Shown: positions 44,821 to 57,599, numbered from the stretch's first letter. The stretch: DNA of 64,000 bases from Steromphala cineraria (GCA_916613615.1 OU744725.1:56361075-56425074); one strand, 5' to 3'. Notes: generated from the sequence alone by a model not told the origin. Translations and numbers: made by a program.

Positions 44821-45666
44821 TGTTTATTAACGTCTCACCTCAAAATGTTACATAGAAAGATATATACAACATTAAAAGAGCCACTCCTTTTGGAGAGACG
44901 AACAGTATTAAAATGTATCCTAAATAAGTTATCTCAAGCATGTTTGTTATTTTGTTTTCATACGAATTGGAGAAAAACAAATACCTTTACAAAGATACCT
45001 TCACTAAGCAAACCTTGATGTCGACTTGTAGTTTTTTTCTCCAAATACAGAATCGATATACAAGAAGTGTCAGCGAAATATATACCTTTAAAAACGTCAT
45101 AGACAATAAAATCATAAGTATATTTAATATTTGAACTGTTGTATACAATCTATTTTGTTATTGCCTGTTCAGTGTAAGTTCGGTTCGCTTTGCCCTGCTT
45201 ATAGAAACTTCAAACACTGTCATCACATAGTTTACCTGTTAGTGTTTACTGTTACCTGTCTACTGCTATTTAGAACAAGCAACCACTATCTACCTATTGA
45301 AACTGGCCGCTGGAAAGGCATCGCACGTGAAAATAGAAATTGCCCGCTCTGTGACTCACCAACAATAGCAGATGAATTTCACTATCTTTTCCGATGCTTA
45401 GCTTTTGCTGATATAAGAAAAAATTTTATACCGGAATATTTTTGTGTTTTCCCTAATATTCATAAAATGAAAATGTTGATGTGTTCTAAAAGGCTATCAG
45501 TTATAAAAAATATGTCAAAATTTGTTACAATTGTAAACTCTGTATTGAAAAAATGGATGTAAAATCGACCTCCACATTGTATATTTCAATTTTGCTTGTA
45601 TATATATTTATGCTCTTGTACCACCGTCGGTGGTGAAAAGAGAATAAAGATTTTGAATTTGAATTG
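44821..45666 (+). pseudogene. LINE ORF2 C-terminus with 3' tail
   Basis: Frame 45131-45562 gives LPIETGRWKGIARENRNC, PLCDSPTIADEFHYLFRC and KNMSKFVTIVNSVLKKWM, matching the same 'ETGR..C..C..DE.H..F.C' tail as the copy at 42577 but from another subfamily. Upstream frames are shifted. It ends 'ataaagattttgaatttgaa', a typical LINE 3' tail. Confidence 0.75.
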
Positions 45667-45955
45667 AACTTTTGATTGAAGAAGACCGCATATTCAACGT
45701 TTTCTTGAATGCCTTTATATATCGGTAATTTTGTTAATTTGCATATTAAAGTTATTTCATTTCTTTATTGCTTTCATTGTCTTTACCATGCTGCATCTCA
45801 CTGTTGTTAATCAAATGACTTTGTCGAGCAGTACAATATCATGATTTTATTTTATAACCATAATCAAAATAACTTTGCATCTGTTTCTTCAAACTTGCCA
45901 TTTGACACTCATTTAAGCTTTCCATCTATGTAATTAAATGCTTATTATTCTAAAA

Positions 45956-46303
45956 GGGGACATATCACGTATTTTGAAAACGACATAGTTTTAATGTTTC
46001 ACTGACAATTGTACGTTACAGTTACATGTATTATATTAATAGTGTCAAAAATCACATTACACACACCAATCACTTTAATCACCTAATCACTTTTAACAAA
46101 TTATGAATATTCACATAAAGTCCATTGGTACCCATTTGTGTGTGAAAACCTTTCATTCATTTTATTAAGAAAATAGAATTGCATCACTTTACATTATATA
46201 TTTTATTTATTACTGCTTCGTTTAGTTTAAAGACATTGTCTTTCGATGGGAATAATTTATTTTCATTTTCCTGATAACACTTTATGTTCTCCCTACTGCC
46301 CCT
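45956..46303 (+). mobile_element. MITE family A, degenerate copy
   Basis: Left end 'aaggggacatatcacgt' is diverged and right end 'ctactgcccct' is kept, followed by TTAA. Interior block 'catttgtgtgtgaaaacc' matches the family. Confidence 0.7.
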
Positions 46304-46309
46304 TTAACA

Positions 46310-47055
46310 GTAAACCCGTTATCAATCATATGAATGGAAAGACGGGCTGTGTTACAAAGAGGAAATAAAATTGTTATAACCTTGTTTAGAGCAAAACGGG
46401 AAATAAAGTCTAGATGAACTCAATGAAAAGTTTTAAGAAATAACATTACATAATTGAAGGTACAGTAAGCTTTCTTCAGATTATTTTACTCGATATAAAA
46501 CTTTGCGGCAGCCGATTGTTGTTGTCAAGGTTATATAAGTTTGACTTTTGAATATCGTCAAGGTCGTCAAGAATTGGTATTATTCAATGTTCAAATTATC
46601 TACTGTATTATTTTTGTATGAATTTTTTTTCCTTTATAATAGTCTTTTCATACGACGCTGTACATTTCTGTAAGCATGAAATAAACTTTTTTTCTGCCTG
46701 CAGATAAAATGCAACGTTCCGATAGTTTAAGGTTATGTTTATAAACTGTCTTTTTTGCAGGTAACTTCAGTGACACATTACAACTATTTTTTGTGCAACA
46801 GGGGCCATTGTAAACAATGAATGGTGATTTAATCAGCGACAAAGCCTGTCAGTTCCCCGTTAAGTAGCGCGTTAACCATGCGTGACAGTTGCATAGCAGG
46901 GGCGTTATAATGAGGGCAGGTGGTAGAGGAGGAAAACTTTAACATGGAATATCTTCGTTTCTAATAAACCCACAAACTTCATAATTTCACATTATATTAT
47001 ATTGAATAAGCAGTTTTATAATATGTAAAAAGATCTTGATTATCTTACAAAAAAT
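46310..47055. other. No recognisable feature
   Basis: Core sequence between a MITE and the heat-shock-like array; no gene supported. Confidence 0.4.
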
Positions 47056-47062
47056 AAAAACT

Positions 47063-47227
47063 CGAAATTTCTAGAAATTTCTAGAAATTTCTAGAAATTT
47101 CTAGATACGCACTAGAAATTTTCTAGATACGTTCTAGAAAATTTCTAGATACGCACTAGAAAATTTCTAGATACGTTCTAGAAAATTTCTAGATACGTTC
47201 TAGAAAATTTCTAGAAATTTCTAGAAA
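47063..47227. repeat. TTCTAGAA palindromic array, right copy (heat-shock-element-like)
   Basis: 47063-47102 is eight contiguous perfect pentamers alternating nGAAn and nTTCn; 47208-47227 holds four more. Between them are 'ctagatacgcactagaaa' and 'tagatacgttctagaaa' units in which an extra base breaks the phase. The mirrored array is at 31742-31890. Gene C starts 2.8 kb downstream. Confidence 0.9.
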
Positions 47228-47540
47228 GGGGGTACTTTCTTTCTTGTTTAACTGTACTTTTGGTATACTTATTCCTCTTTTTTGGATTTGAGTTGCATCA
47301 TTTCAATTCCTGCTCAACCGTACTTTTTTAACCGTGCCACACAAACACGTTTATTTTTTCTAAAACATTCCAATTATATCCTCTGCAGACATTCAATGGG
47401 AAATAAACAATATTTAAAAGGATATATATACAATACAGATAACAATAGTATAGGCCAAAGGACGGACAGCCGCCCCGTTTTTTCAGCGACGCTAAATCGT
47501 GTCCTTGCCCATTTCGTAGCTTATATCTAAAATTCTACAC

Positions 47541-47754
47541 AATGTCATCAGCTGTAATTTACTACATATTCTGTGTAAGGTTGTAATTGGATTGAAATTC
47601 TCGTAAAGGCTAAATTTAGCTTAATATCTTTTATCACACTATTATATCACAAAATTTTACAATTAGCAGTAACTTACATTTAGAAATGAAAACTTGAAAA
47701 TATGAAATATGAAATATGAAATATGAAATTTTCAAAAAACGTGCTACTGCCCCT
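47541..47754 (-). mobile_element. MITE family A, one end
   Basis: Ends ACGTGCTACTGCCCCT at 47754 followed by TTAA. A GAAATAT heptamer repeat precedes it at 47701-47730. The far end is not recognisable, so the start given is approximate. Confidence 0.65.
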
Positions 47755-47794
47755 TTAATGATAGGTGACAAACATTAACATTAACATGTAACTC

Positions 47795-48141
47795 TCATGT
47801 CATCGCAATTAAATCGTACTTATAATTGAAACGAAAATAACTGCAAAACAAAATTTGCATTGAGGGAACTTCCGAAACGCACACTTGTCTGAACATATCA
47901 ACAAATTTACTTTGGTCTCTGACACACCCACTGCTTTCAAACATACACTTTATATCACACGCACACAGAGGGTGAAGCCAATCACGTTCAGTACTGGACA
48001 ATAACTATCACTGTCTGTTCTACAGGACACCAGAGCAGAAGCGTCACCATTTTGCTGGTCTTGTGGCAGAATATTGCAATCGCGTATTCCATCCCTATTG
48101 TAATCGTCGTCGTAAAGGTCAAGATGATTTCTTATGAACAA
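47795..48141 (-). pseudogene. Cys-rich coding remnant with a frameshift
   Basis: Reverse strand reads LDLYDDDYNRDGIRDCNILP then SCRTDSDSYCPVLN, and after a shift near 47,970 CACDIKCMFESSGCVRDQSK. The DYNRDGIRD stretch fits a D-x-N-x-D-G-x-x-D calcium-loop pattern such as in thrombospondin type 3 repeats. The composition looks like secreted-protein coding sequence. No left-arm counterpart was seen. Family unassigned. Confidence 0.35.
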
Positions 48142-48179
48142 TTCTCACAGAAAATGCAATAATGCAACCAATATACCGA

Positions 48180-49940
48180 GTCCAAAACCTGGTTTATATT
48201 AGGAACTAGATTTGCCACTTTGGGGGACAATTAAGAAACAATTGTGATAATAACTTTAAATCTAGTCAATAGGTGTGGTTAACTAAAACTTGGTCTTCTT
48301 AATACAGTTTAACTTAGACCAACGGTTTGAGTTTAACAAAACCTAGTTTGGACCAAAACCTGGCCTATCTTAGACTGGGTACGATCAAGCGGCCGTGTGT
48401 GTTTTCAAACTTGGCAAGCTATATATAAACTAATCGGCTAAACACAGTTATTACTTTTTAAACTGAAATCCCGAACACATTTTATTGGAAACGAACATTT
48501 TGATTTTCATGAACATGTGATTAACATTTTTGTCAGGCCTTTTGGAAAGAAATGCAAATTAGAATTAAGAATCACATGATCACTATTTATACAAAGTCAC
48601 GTGGCACAGAGGTCAAAGAACTGGTCATTATCGATAAAGATGATCCCTACTTACAATCAAAGTTTTTAAGGTCATCCCTTCTTTGAAAGGAAAACCTACA
48701 ACCATTCAAAAGAAAGACCACAGATCATTGTATAGTCTCTGAAAATAAGCAAAAGCTGTCAACAGATACCAACTTCAGAAGAATCGTGACAGTTCTAAAA
48801 ATTCTATTACTATTTTGTTATCACAAGACAATGATGAGGAGATATCGAAAAACGCCCATAATAGCAAACACAATTATTTTATTCCGCACAAAAACTTATA
48901 TCCATATGCTTTAGATATTGTCAACGTTATCTCAAAATGACGTCATGAATGTCAAACGTCCTAGGTCGGTTTATTGCTATTCATTTAATTACTGAGAGAC
49001 CTAGGATAGGTAAAATTATGTCTATTCGATTCCTCGTAAATCATATACTGACTTTTAAACTTTGAAAATAACCAATGCTAAATGACAGCAATAACCTCCC
49101 CTTTAGGGACAAGCCTGGATGAAGGTTTAACGGGATACTACAAAACGCTTCTAACTTTCGCTCAGGTATTGGCTTATAATGGTCATATGAACCATTTTAA
49201 CACTTAACAAATAAAGGGAGTCTTGTAATTTAATTTTGACCCCTAATGAATTTAAAATTACTGAAGCCCAGAACTGGTGACGTGTTTAGTCCTTTTTATT
49301 TTAGTGTTCTGGATATACTAGACTCATTTCATTTCAAATTCAAGTTCTTTTTGTTTTCTCAAGAAGAGTCTTTTCAATTGGTGATTAATTTCTTTGCCGA
49401 TAAGTTATTTTAAGATAAAAGATTAGTGATAACAGCAAGAAGTAGATCATGTTCACTTGATCTTGTTGAGCAAGGTCAGAATTTTCTGAAAATTCTAAAT
49501 GTGACGTTTTTGTTTTCGTTAATCTGACTAAATCATGTTTGACGTAAGGGTTTACTGCAATATACTCCCGTCAAATGACCTTACTACGTGCTATTAATGC
49601 CACCATATCGTTATTTTATAATCTTGATTGAATTGCAAATGTGTCTAACGGTAATTTTGATCTCGTTAAGTGTCCACCAATTTAAGAAAGATATATTGCT
49701 GAAGTCTCAAAACATACTTGAACTTTCTTTAAGACCAATTCCCGATTTCATTGCCAATAGAATTGTTTTTCAAGATATCAAATAAATGATTGATTAATGA
49801 TTAGAATAGAGTTTCGTTATCGTCGTTATACCCATTGTAATTGAATCAAATTAAGCAGTAAGTGACCTATCTCTTTATAATAATTTAAAGTTTTTATCTG
49901 TATCATTACGACTGATGATATCAACCTTATTATCAAGTGT
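48180..49940. other. Upstream region of gene C, arm sequence
   Basis: Homologous in reverse to parts of 27,300-29,250. No coding sequence is supported. Confidence 0.5.
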
Positions 49941-49947
49941 TTTGCCT

Positions 49948-49955
49948 TATAAAAG
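49948..49955 (+). promoter_or_regulatory. TATA box of lectin gene C
   Basis: TATAAAAG 73-80 bp before the ATG at 50028, conserved with gene B. A 15-bp duplication, tctaaagttgtctcg, lies in the presumed 5' UTR at 49991-50020. Confidence 0.7.
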
Positions 49956-50027
49956 CTCCCACAAACAATAAAACATACAAAAGATTGACGTCTAAAGTTG
50001 TCTCGTCTAAAGTTGTCTCGTGTTAAA

Positions 50028-53000
50028 ATGATATTTTTAGCAATACTTTTTGGTTGTTTAGTTTCCGCTACAAAGAAAATGCCTCTCCATCCGGGTCCTA
50101 TTGGCATCTCCCTGTGCAAACAGATGTGTTTTACAACTAGCCATTGTGAGATGTTCACATACGTTCCTTTGAGACTCGCCTGCTACTTTGGGAATCTTAC
50201 AAATACTCAAGGCGAAGATTGCGTGGTCAGCAAATTGGAGGTATCTTTTTGTTGTACATAATATATTTATAAAGAGCCACTGTGTGATTTTCTTCACATG
50301 TTTTTTCGCTTTTAAATGAACATAAATGGTATTACTCTTGATGTAAGTTCTTAGGCCCGAATTAAAGAAGGGGATTAAGACCATTTTTATTAAAAAACCT
50401 GGTCTAAATCATACAAGAATTCGGATTTGCTATAATTTTATCATTGCCTTTAGACTGAGTCGCAGTTTTTCACATTACAAGATGCGGATTTAAACGGCAA
50501 CAGTTTTTTCGTCACCAATTGGCAAAGTCTGGGTTTAAAGCAAAGTTTGCCGATGTAAGCTGGTTTAGTAGTAGTTAGTATTCAGTTCAGTGTTAAAGAC
50601 CATAAAATGCACTGATACAGGTCTAAACTGTTCATTAAATCTCCAAAATGTAGACCTCCTGAAGGGTAGGTTGACAAATACTATAACTAGTGTTTGCATA
50701 TGTTGGTTATTTTTTAAATATAAAAACATCAATAATATAATATAAATAACAAATTGGAAAATGTAATTCATTGAAATTCGAAAAATAACTAATGCTATTT
50801 GTCCCTTAAGGATATTTATGATCTTGATAACACAGCGTCAGAACGAACTCTGACGAGTGATATTTCTCATGACCACACGTGCACATATACACATTCATAC
50901 CATTCTTTAACAAATCATGAAGTTGCAACATGAACATAGCATGTCAAATCAATTAGAAACAAAGCAAAAAGATTCACTTACTCTCCAACCCTCAGTTTCA
51001 TGTAACAAGAGCCATCAGGAGAGATGGCTTACCCCCCGGCCCGACTGAAGTTGAATGATCAGTTTTAGCATATATTTTGATATACTGATTGTGTGAACAA
51101 TGTTGTATGCATACATGCAGCTAATTTTGTTTGATTTTTTAATAACCATCATAAGACTATGATAAACCACATCTATGTATTTTGCATTAGTAAAAGCTTA
51201 TGTTAATCCATCGTCAAGTTCCTCATGTTAATGTGAAGAGAGAGAAAAACAACCATCCTGTTTTGATTAAATAGGCTGTTTGATTAAAACATCTTCATTC
51301 GTTGATGAGACACAGTTTAGAAATTAACGGTAATGTTGGAATGAAGAATGACATTGAGTTTAAACTCCCTGCAAATTGAAAACACCATAAGGCACATTTG
51401 TAAACAGTTTCATTGAATTAGCCCTAATGGTTTTCAAATTCTGCTCAAATTCTGCTCCCCTATTTCTAAATTGCGTTTCACTGTAAACTTGAAAAACTAA
51501 AAACTCAAGAAAGTTGAATACCCCAAAAGGTGCGATGATTTTCCTTCAGCTATTACGGTTTTCAAATTCGGTTCTGGAAACAATGTGATCACAGACAGAC
51601 GGATAAACGCTAACGACTATATCCCCCGCATCATAATAAAAATGACATTGAAGATGAGTTTCATTTTGATTGGAAATGTTCAATGTATAATGATCTTTGG
51701 TAACTTTACTGTAATAATCCATCTGCTTTTAAACTTGTCAAGTTATTGAGCATCAATAATCTAAAACAGTTATGTATTCTAGGGATATAACCTAACACGC
51801 ATGTACATCAAGAAATCAATTATTGATTAATTTAAAGTGAGAATTTTTTCTGAAAATGTTCAGCTGCATCAAATTAACACTAAGCACCGATTAGCTTTAA
51901 TGCTAAAGGTTGATAAAGAATTGAAGTCATTGAAAAGGTTTACAGTTACTAAAAGAAATGAATACTTTCTTAAAATTTCACAATGGCTTTGATATAAATA
52001 AAACAAAGAAATGATGAAAAGGGACCATGATAGTTTTGGCTTAGGATTTCAGAAGATGATTATTAGGTTATGTTGTTGTTTTTTTGTCTACTACTAATAT
52101 GTAGTTTTGTCTAGTACTATGAACGATATGACTTATACAAAAAACAATCAGAAAACAATGAATGTGCAAGAGTAGAATATCTTTTTGTGTGCGCTGTATT
52201 TATTTCTGATTAAAACATGGAACTACTTAATGTTTTTCTGAAATATGTTGTTTCTCTAGCATAGAAAAACTCTTTAAAAATGACAGTGTTCAAACCTTGT
52301 GACGTCCGAATTTGGGAGATCTTTTTCAACCTGTACTGAAGTTTTGCAGCAGTCTGCTGGTCAGAAATATTTAGTTATTGCTTTGGGAATCATAGAAGTA
52401 GAATCTTCCGGACCCGGCACATCATTACTAAAGTCGTGACGGTTGTTGCAGTCTCATGTTTGACGGGCCGTCACCATTGAATCTAGCGGCGTCTCCTAAA
52501 TTCGTGATGTATCGCTTACGTCATATTCCCGCTGTTTCTCACTCTCTCGTTTACCAGTAGAGACAGCAATTTGGCATCCCCAATCGATACGGGTTAACCT
52601 TTATTTTTTCCAACTTTTCCAAATTTTTATTGCAGATTTCGGGATTAAACTTAAGTTGAAGGATTTATTAATAAACATTGTTTAAAAAGGCTCCTTTTCA
52701 TTTTTCTTTTGAATCTACCTTTAAGTCCTCATCTCTTTTTGGCTAATTATAGGCCTTCTATACACAGATTCACCCTCTATCCTTTTTCATTGAGGTGTCA
52801 ATGTAAAGGCCAATTTGTAAATGGAGGTTACCCCTGATTCAAGGCCAAGGTGTATTTTCACATGTTTTAATTTTATTATAATTATCGAATCAAATAACAT
52901 GTTTTTTTTTAATTTTTACCAATTGTCGTGACTTAACGATCAGTCAAATTGCAATAAAGTATATATAGAATGCTATTTAAAAAATTATGTTATTTTTAAG

Positions 53001-56000
53001 GAAATAATACTATTTTGACTTCTGAAAGAGTGGTCACTAATTCTTTAAATTCATCAAAGAAATTATCATCATTATTTTTCTAGCAAAAAGAAACAAATCT
53101 ATTTTTATGATTTTTACACATTTAAAAATGAAGAAGAGAACCAATATTTTTATATTTCCACAGCTATTCTTTGATTTTCTTGGGGTTTGTTTTCAATCAA
53201 ATGCACCAAGGATGTGTAAATTACGTGATTATCACATTCAATTATAATTAATATCTAGGGGAATCCCCTATAAATATTTCCCTATTTTCCTGTTTCCCTG
53301 ACTGCATTCTCATCCACCAGAGGCAGATCAAGTCATTAGTTGTGGGTTCCGACAGTTTCCTCTCGCGGACAGCAATTGCACCACAATCCATTTGAATATG
53401 TTATCAAATGACAAAGCTTCTCGCATGGGAAGTGTGGTTCATATGACAATGCCAATGACAATTGCCAAAATGATGATTTTAGAACAGCTGCGCTGATTGC
53501 ACAACTAGCTTTAATTTTGCCTCCAATCAAGGATCTCCCATAAAACCCACAAACTCGGCGAATAAGAACAGAGTCTCGATCAACATTTTAGTACTTGATC
53601 TGCCTCTGTTGGGAGAGAATGAGATCCTATGAGACAATATATATTTTGCACGTTACCCTGAATTTTTCAATTTTGTTTCATTAGACAAACATCCTTGGAA
53701 ATGATACAATGACAAACTGCCAAACTTTGTCAAAGGTCTTGTTCAACAGAAGGGGAAAGCTGGTTTGTTGGAGAGAAAACAAGATTGAAACACTTACATC
53801 AGGCATGAAGTTCCGTGGGCGAGGTAATTAATGTTGATGATAATACATAGTTCTCATGACATGTATTCGAATGTTCATCCCGTCCAAACACCAATTATGA
53901 TATATATATATATATGGAAGAGAATGTGTGCCAAAAATTAAACCATAAAGACTCGTAACTCGCAAGATGTAACTGTAACATGTCGTTCCATAAAATGCAA
54001 TTCTAATAAAGAATTCTCATATGTATTTTAATTTTCATCCCGTCCAAACACCAATTATGATAGATATATGGAAGGCCATGTCTGCCAAAAATTAAAAATT
54101 TAGAATCGTAGATGTAACATGTCGTTACCAACCATGCAATTCTCCAAAAAACAAGTTCAAGTATGCAAACCTAACATGTCAATCCTGTAAACCTCAACTT
54201 GCTGTTCTCAACTTTACAAGGTTGCAATGTATTTCTAGAAATGTAAAAGTCGAAACTCATTTTTATATTTCAAATAAGAGTAATATTCACATTTAGCAAT
54301 GTTACAAGCTACGTCTCAGAGATGGAAAATGAAGAGTTGTAAATCAGATTTGTGCATTTTGAGGTTTACACGTTTATAATGTTTCAAACTACATCTGTAC
54401 AGGATTTTGTATTGAAAGTAATCATAGACATGTTACATCTTGCGAGTTAAGACTCTACATGGTTTCATTTTTAGCTCACATTCACTTCCATATAAATAGA
54501 CATCTCATAATCCACCCTAAAATGTCAAATAAAAGACATTAAAGGGGCAGTAGCACGTTTTTTGGCATCCTCGATTATCCAGCGCTTTCGTTCCGATAAA
54601 TCTACACAAGCCCTGGAAAACTTTACACGGTTTTACCTCAAACCAAAGACCACCCTTTGCATCCAAGTTTATCCAATCAGAAACGAAACGCAGACACTAC
54701 TTGCGTAAACAACTCGACTAATCAAGTAAGCGTTTTGCTGAGTCATTGCAAAGGGAGAAAATTTGGTTCGAGGTAAAACCGTGTAAAGTTTTCCAGGGCT
54801 TGTAGTGTAGATTTATCGGAACGAAAGCGCTGGATAATCGAGGATGGTTTTTTGGTAATTTTATATTTTGAAATTTTCACTGATAATGGTACGTTAATGC
54901 AAAATGTATTTTTTGAAAGTGTCATAAGTCTCATTAAACAAACCAATCAGCCAAAGTCAGAGGAAAAAGTATGAAGATCCATATACAATCCATTGGCGGC
55001 CATTTTGTGTGAACACCTTTAATTCATTCTGTGTAAGAAAAAGGAACCGCATGGCCAAACTTTACATCATATATTACGTGCTACTGTCCCTTTAAAGCTT
55101 TTAATGAAAACTCTTACAGCATCTCTATGACTGGAGCCCAAATATCAGTTATCATTGACATGATGACTAGTTGTATACCTCTTAAACGCTACCAATTCAA
55201 GTTTTGATTAACAATTACTTGGTTTAAGTGATATATAGATGGTCTTAATCCAGAAGTATACCATTTCACAAACTCTGATAAAAAGAAACCCAACCTAAAG
55301 ATGATATTGATTTTCAGTAAAAGGTATGACAAAAAGAGGTAAAATTGTGTTTTTATCATATTTCAGTCTTTGTTTAAAGATAAAGCAATTCTTTACAATA
55401 CTGCCTAATTAGTTATTGCTTTTTAACAAACATAACAAGCGTAGTTGCATCAACAAGTTGGAACAAACTATTTAGTTTTTCATTCTTCTTGGTAGGGAGT
55501 AAGCAAGATATAAGTCGTGCATGTTTAGCTGACTGGATACTTTTCTTAATAACTGACCTTGGTCAATGGCATTTCATAAATCCCTTGTTGTGAATACATA
55601 ATTAGTTGATATTAGCTTTTAGGAGGAGAACCGAATTTCGAATATTTCTTGCTAAGGTAGTCTCAAGTACCAAGCATTAACTACTCTCTTAGCATTTAGA
55701 GAGCTTCGAAAATGAAGGCTCTGGTTTGAGTTACGAGCAGTTGATAGTTACAAATATCATATTGTTCCGAACCTTGGTGTAATTTTAGATACTTACTTAT
55801 TTAAGATTTACCAAAGGGATACAAGAAATTGAACGGATCAACGAAAGTCTTAAAGCACTACAAGATACATAAATCTTTTCGCGCTTCAAAGGAACATTGT
55901 ATCCAAGATGGTGGTTCACTGGCACAATTCAAAAAAGGGTTTGACTGGAATCTCTTCAAACAGATATATCTGCCGACAAAAGAATATGGTAAGGTGTCGA

Positions 56001-56478
56001 TATTTTATACTCATTTCAAAAGCGATTACTCAACACATAATTTCACACTCACCTCTGTCACAATGGAGCCATTTTAATTTGCGGTATTATAACAAACTTT
56101 TAACAACAGCTCTGAAGAGGCAGTTAGCTGATATAAACTTTTAGGGATAACGTATTGTTTAAACCTTCAACCCTTGCTGATCGAGATTGGGAAATATAAA
56201 ATACCTCTGAGGCATGATAGACATTAGTTTACCTCTCTCTTAAATGTATTGATGTTTCAGATAACACATGGATTGATCTTGTTTACGACGAGAAAAGGAA
56301 GCGGTACCTGTGGGGTGATGGAGAAGTCTTCAGGGACTCGGAGAGGTGGGCGCCTCATGAACCGAGCCACGGCACATTTTTTATGACTGAAGACTGTGTC
56401 GGGGTTTCATTTGGATTGACGTTCAGGGATTTGTTTTGCTCAGCAAGACAAAAATACGTTTGTGAATTAAATATTTGA
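50028..56478 (+). CDS. Lectin gene C: C-type lectin, three exons, compromised splice site
   Basis: Exons 50028-50240 (213 nt), about 55808-55988 (181 nt) and 56261-56478 (218 nt) mirror gene B. Exon 1 encodes signal peptide MIFLAILFGCLVSA and a Cys-richer N-terminal segment (five mature Cys versus three in B) with the same NLT sequon. The CTLD has KEHCIQDGGSLA, WIDL, WGDG, EPSHG, EDCV, FRDLFC and YVCELNI. The ATG chosen is the one opening the signal peptide. In A and B the acceptor is CAGAG|CTA; here it reads TTAAGAT|TTA, so the in-frame AG is lost. Splicing at AAG (55805) would add two bases and stop after nine codons. Splicing at AAAG|GGA (55816) would restore frame with loss of three residues. 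It may be a weakly expressed gene or a pseudogene. Confidence 0.72.
50290..52970. other. Right-arm-only block in intron 1 of gene C
   Basis: Left-arm intron 1 has no equivalent. Around 51,340-51,640 it includes 'aaggcacatttgtaaac' and 'acagacggataaacgctaac' motifs typical of dispersed bivalve repeats; the remainder is unassigned. No exon seen. Confidence 0.5.
53305..53621 (+). mobile_element. MITE family C, orthologous to the left-arm copy
   Basis: Ends CATTCTCATCCACCAGAGGC and TGTTGGGAGAGAATG; the flank 'cctatgagacaatatatatt' in part mirrors that of 26371-26695. Confidence 0.82.
53880..54110 (-). repeat. Two diverged tandem units in intron 1 of gene C
   Basis: 'catcccgtccaaacaccaat' followed by 'tatggaag' and 'tgtgccaaaaattaaa'-like sequence occurs at 53,877-53,945 and 54,036-54,090. 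The left arm shows a related single block at about 26,100-26,150 and 25,200. Confidence 0.6.
54543..55091 (+). mobile_element. MITE family A with a nested MITE B
   Basis: Flanked by TTAA at 54539-54542 and 55092-55095. The outer element would be 259 bp without the 281-bp family B insertion and its 9-bp duplication. The left arm at about 25,160 has no element. Confidence 0.88.
54566..54846 (-). mobile_element. MITE family B, nested copy with 9-bp TSD
   Basis: 281 bp, in opposite orientation to the copy at 19037-19317. Flanked by GTTTTTTGG at 54557-54565 and 54847-54855. Confidence 0.92.
55989..56260 (+). other. Intron 2 of gene C, short ancestral form
   Basis: 272 bp with GTAAGG and GTTTCAG boundaries. 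Its first 200 bp match 23304 down to 23,065 in reverse, and its last bases match the end of intron 2 of gene B. It therefore represents the state before the 5.8-kb insertion in B. Confidence 0.8.
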
Positions 56479-56844
56479 TTTATTTAGCATTCTGTACATA
56501 AAAAACGTTATGTTATTGGATTATATTTCAACTATTTGTTTGCGATAGGACAGAAACTCTTTTGAGATTTGAATGATCATTCAAATATTCTCTTCATAAA
56601 GATGTCCACTTGAGAGCTTTACGCTCTCACATTATTCTCAAGCAACAAATAATCGCATCTAATTCGTTGATATGCAATAAAAATACACACAAAAGACGTT
56701 TTGAAGTGTTCTCTTTGAACGAAGATAACATTGTTCAATACATTTTAGCTCATCTGGCCTGTAAGGCCCGATGGGCTTATGACATGACATGGCGTCCGGT
56801 GTCCGTCCATCCGTAAACTTTGTGGAATTTCATCTTCTTTTTCA

Positions 56845-57070
56845 GAACCATAAGGCCTATTAAGCTGAAACTTTGTGTACAGACTCCTTGGCTAGTGAGG
56901 ATTCTAAATTGTAGCTTTGGGGGACCTGTGGCCCCTAATAAGGGCTACAGGGGACACGCCCTTCAAACCTATTTCAATCTTCTACTCCAGAAACATAAGG
57001 CCTAGAAAGCTGAAACTGTGTGTACAGACTCCATCCCTATTAAGGGGGGAACCACATTGGCCACACCCTA
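56845..57070 (+). repeat. About 165-bp repeat fragment, reverse copy
   Basis: 'aagctgaaactttgtgtacagactcc' in parts, 'gtggcccctaataaggg' and 'ccagaaacataaggcctag' match the complement of 21,800-22,450 and 7,410-7,745. Confidence 0.7.
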
Positions 57071-57304
57071 ACGCAAAATCAAATGTAAAGCCTGATGAGC
57101 TACCGAGCCAATGGCTCTATTTTTGGTAACTCCACCTCACAGCTTGAGTGGTCCTCTATAAGATGAACAAAGTGAGCTAACCTGCGCATGACTAAAGCCA
57201 CCTGTGACATCATTATACAGAACGAAGTGGACATAAAATATGTTAACTTCACAGGTGATAGATTAACAAGGCATAGGTCCATCTATCTGGTAAACTAAAA
57301 GAGC

Positions 57305-57495
57305 AATCTCTTCCCCACAGAGGTAGATCAAGTCTGTTGAATATCCTTTTAAATGTTGATTATTTTTTATTTCATGTGGTTAAATAATTCAAATGGAATT
57401 TGGTGCAGTTTTTTTCTGTATGGGTAAACTTCCAGGACTCACAGAGGCTCGCAAACAACTTTTCATGATTTGATCTGCCTCTGTCAGGAGAGAAT
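57305..57495 (+). mobile_element. MITE family C, internally deleted
   Basis: Both ends are present (AATCTCTTCCCCACAGAGG and CTGTCAGGAGAGAATG) around only about 140 bp. The left-arm equivalent near 15,190 is eroded. Confidence 0.7.
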
Positions 57496-57599
57496 GCAGT
57501 ATATAGAGCAAGGATTATGTACGAGTTGGTAACATGTGAAGTTGAAGACCGCAAACGACTGGGCATGGATTGCCAACAATCAGGCATCAACAGCCCTGT

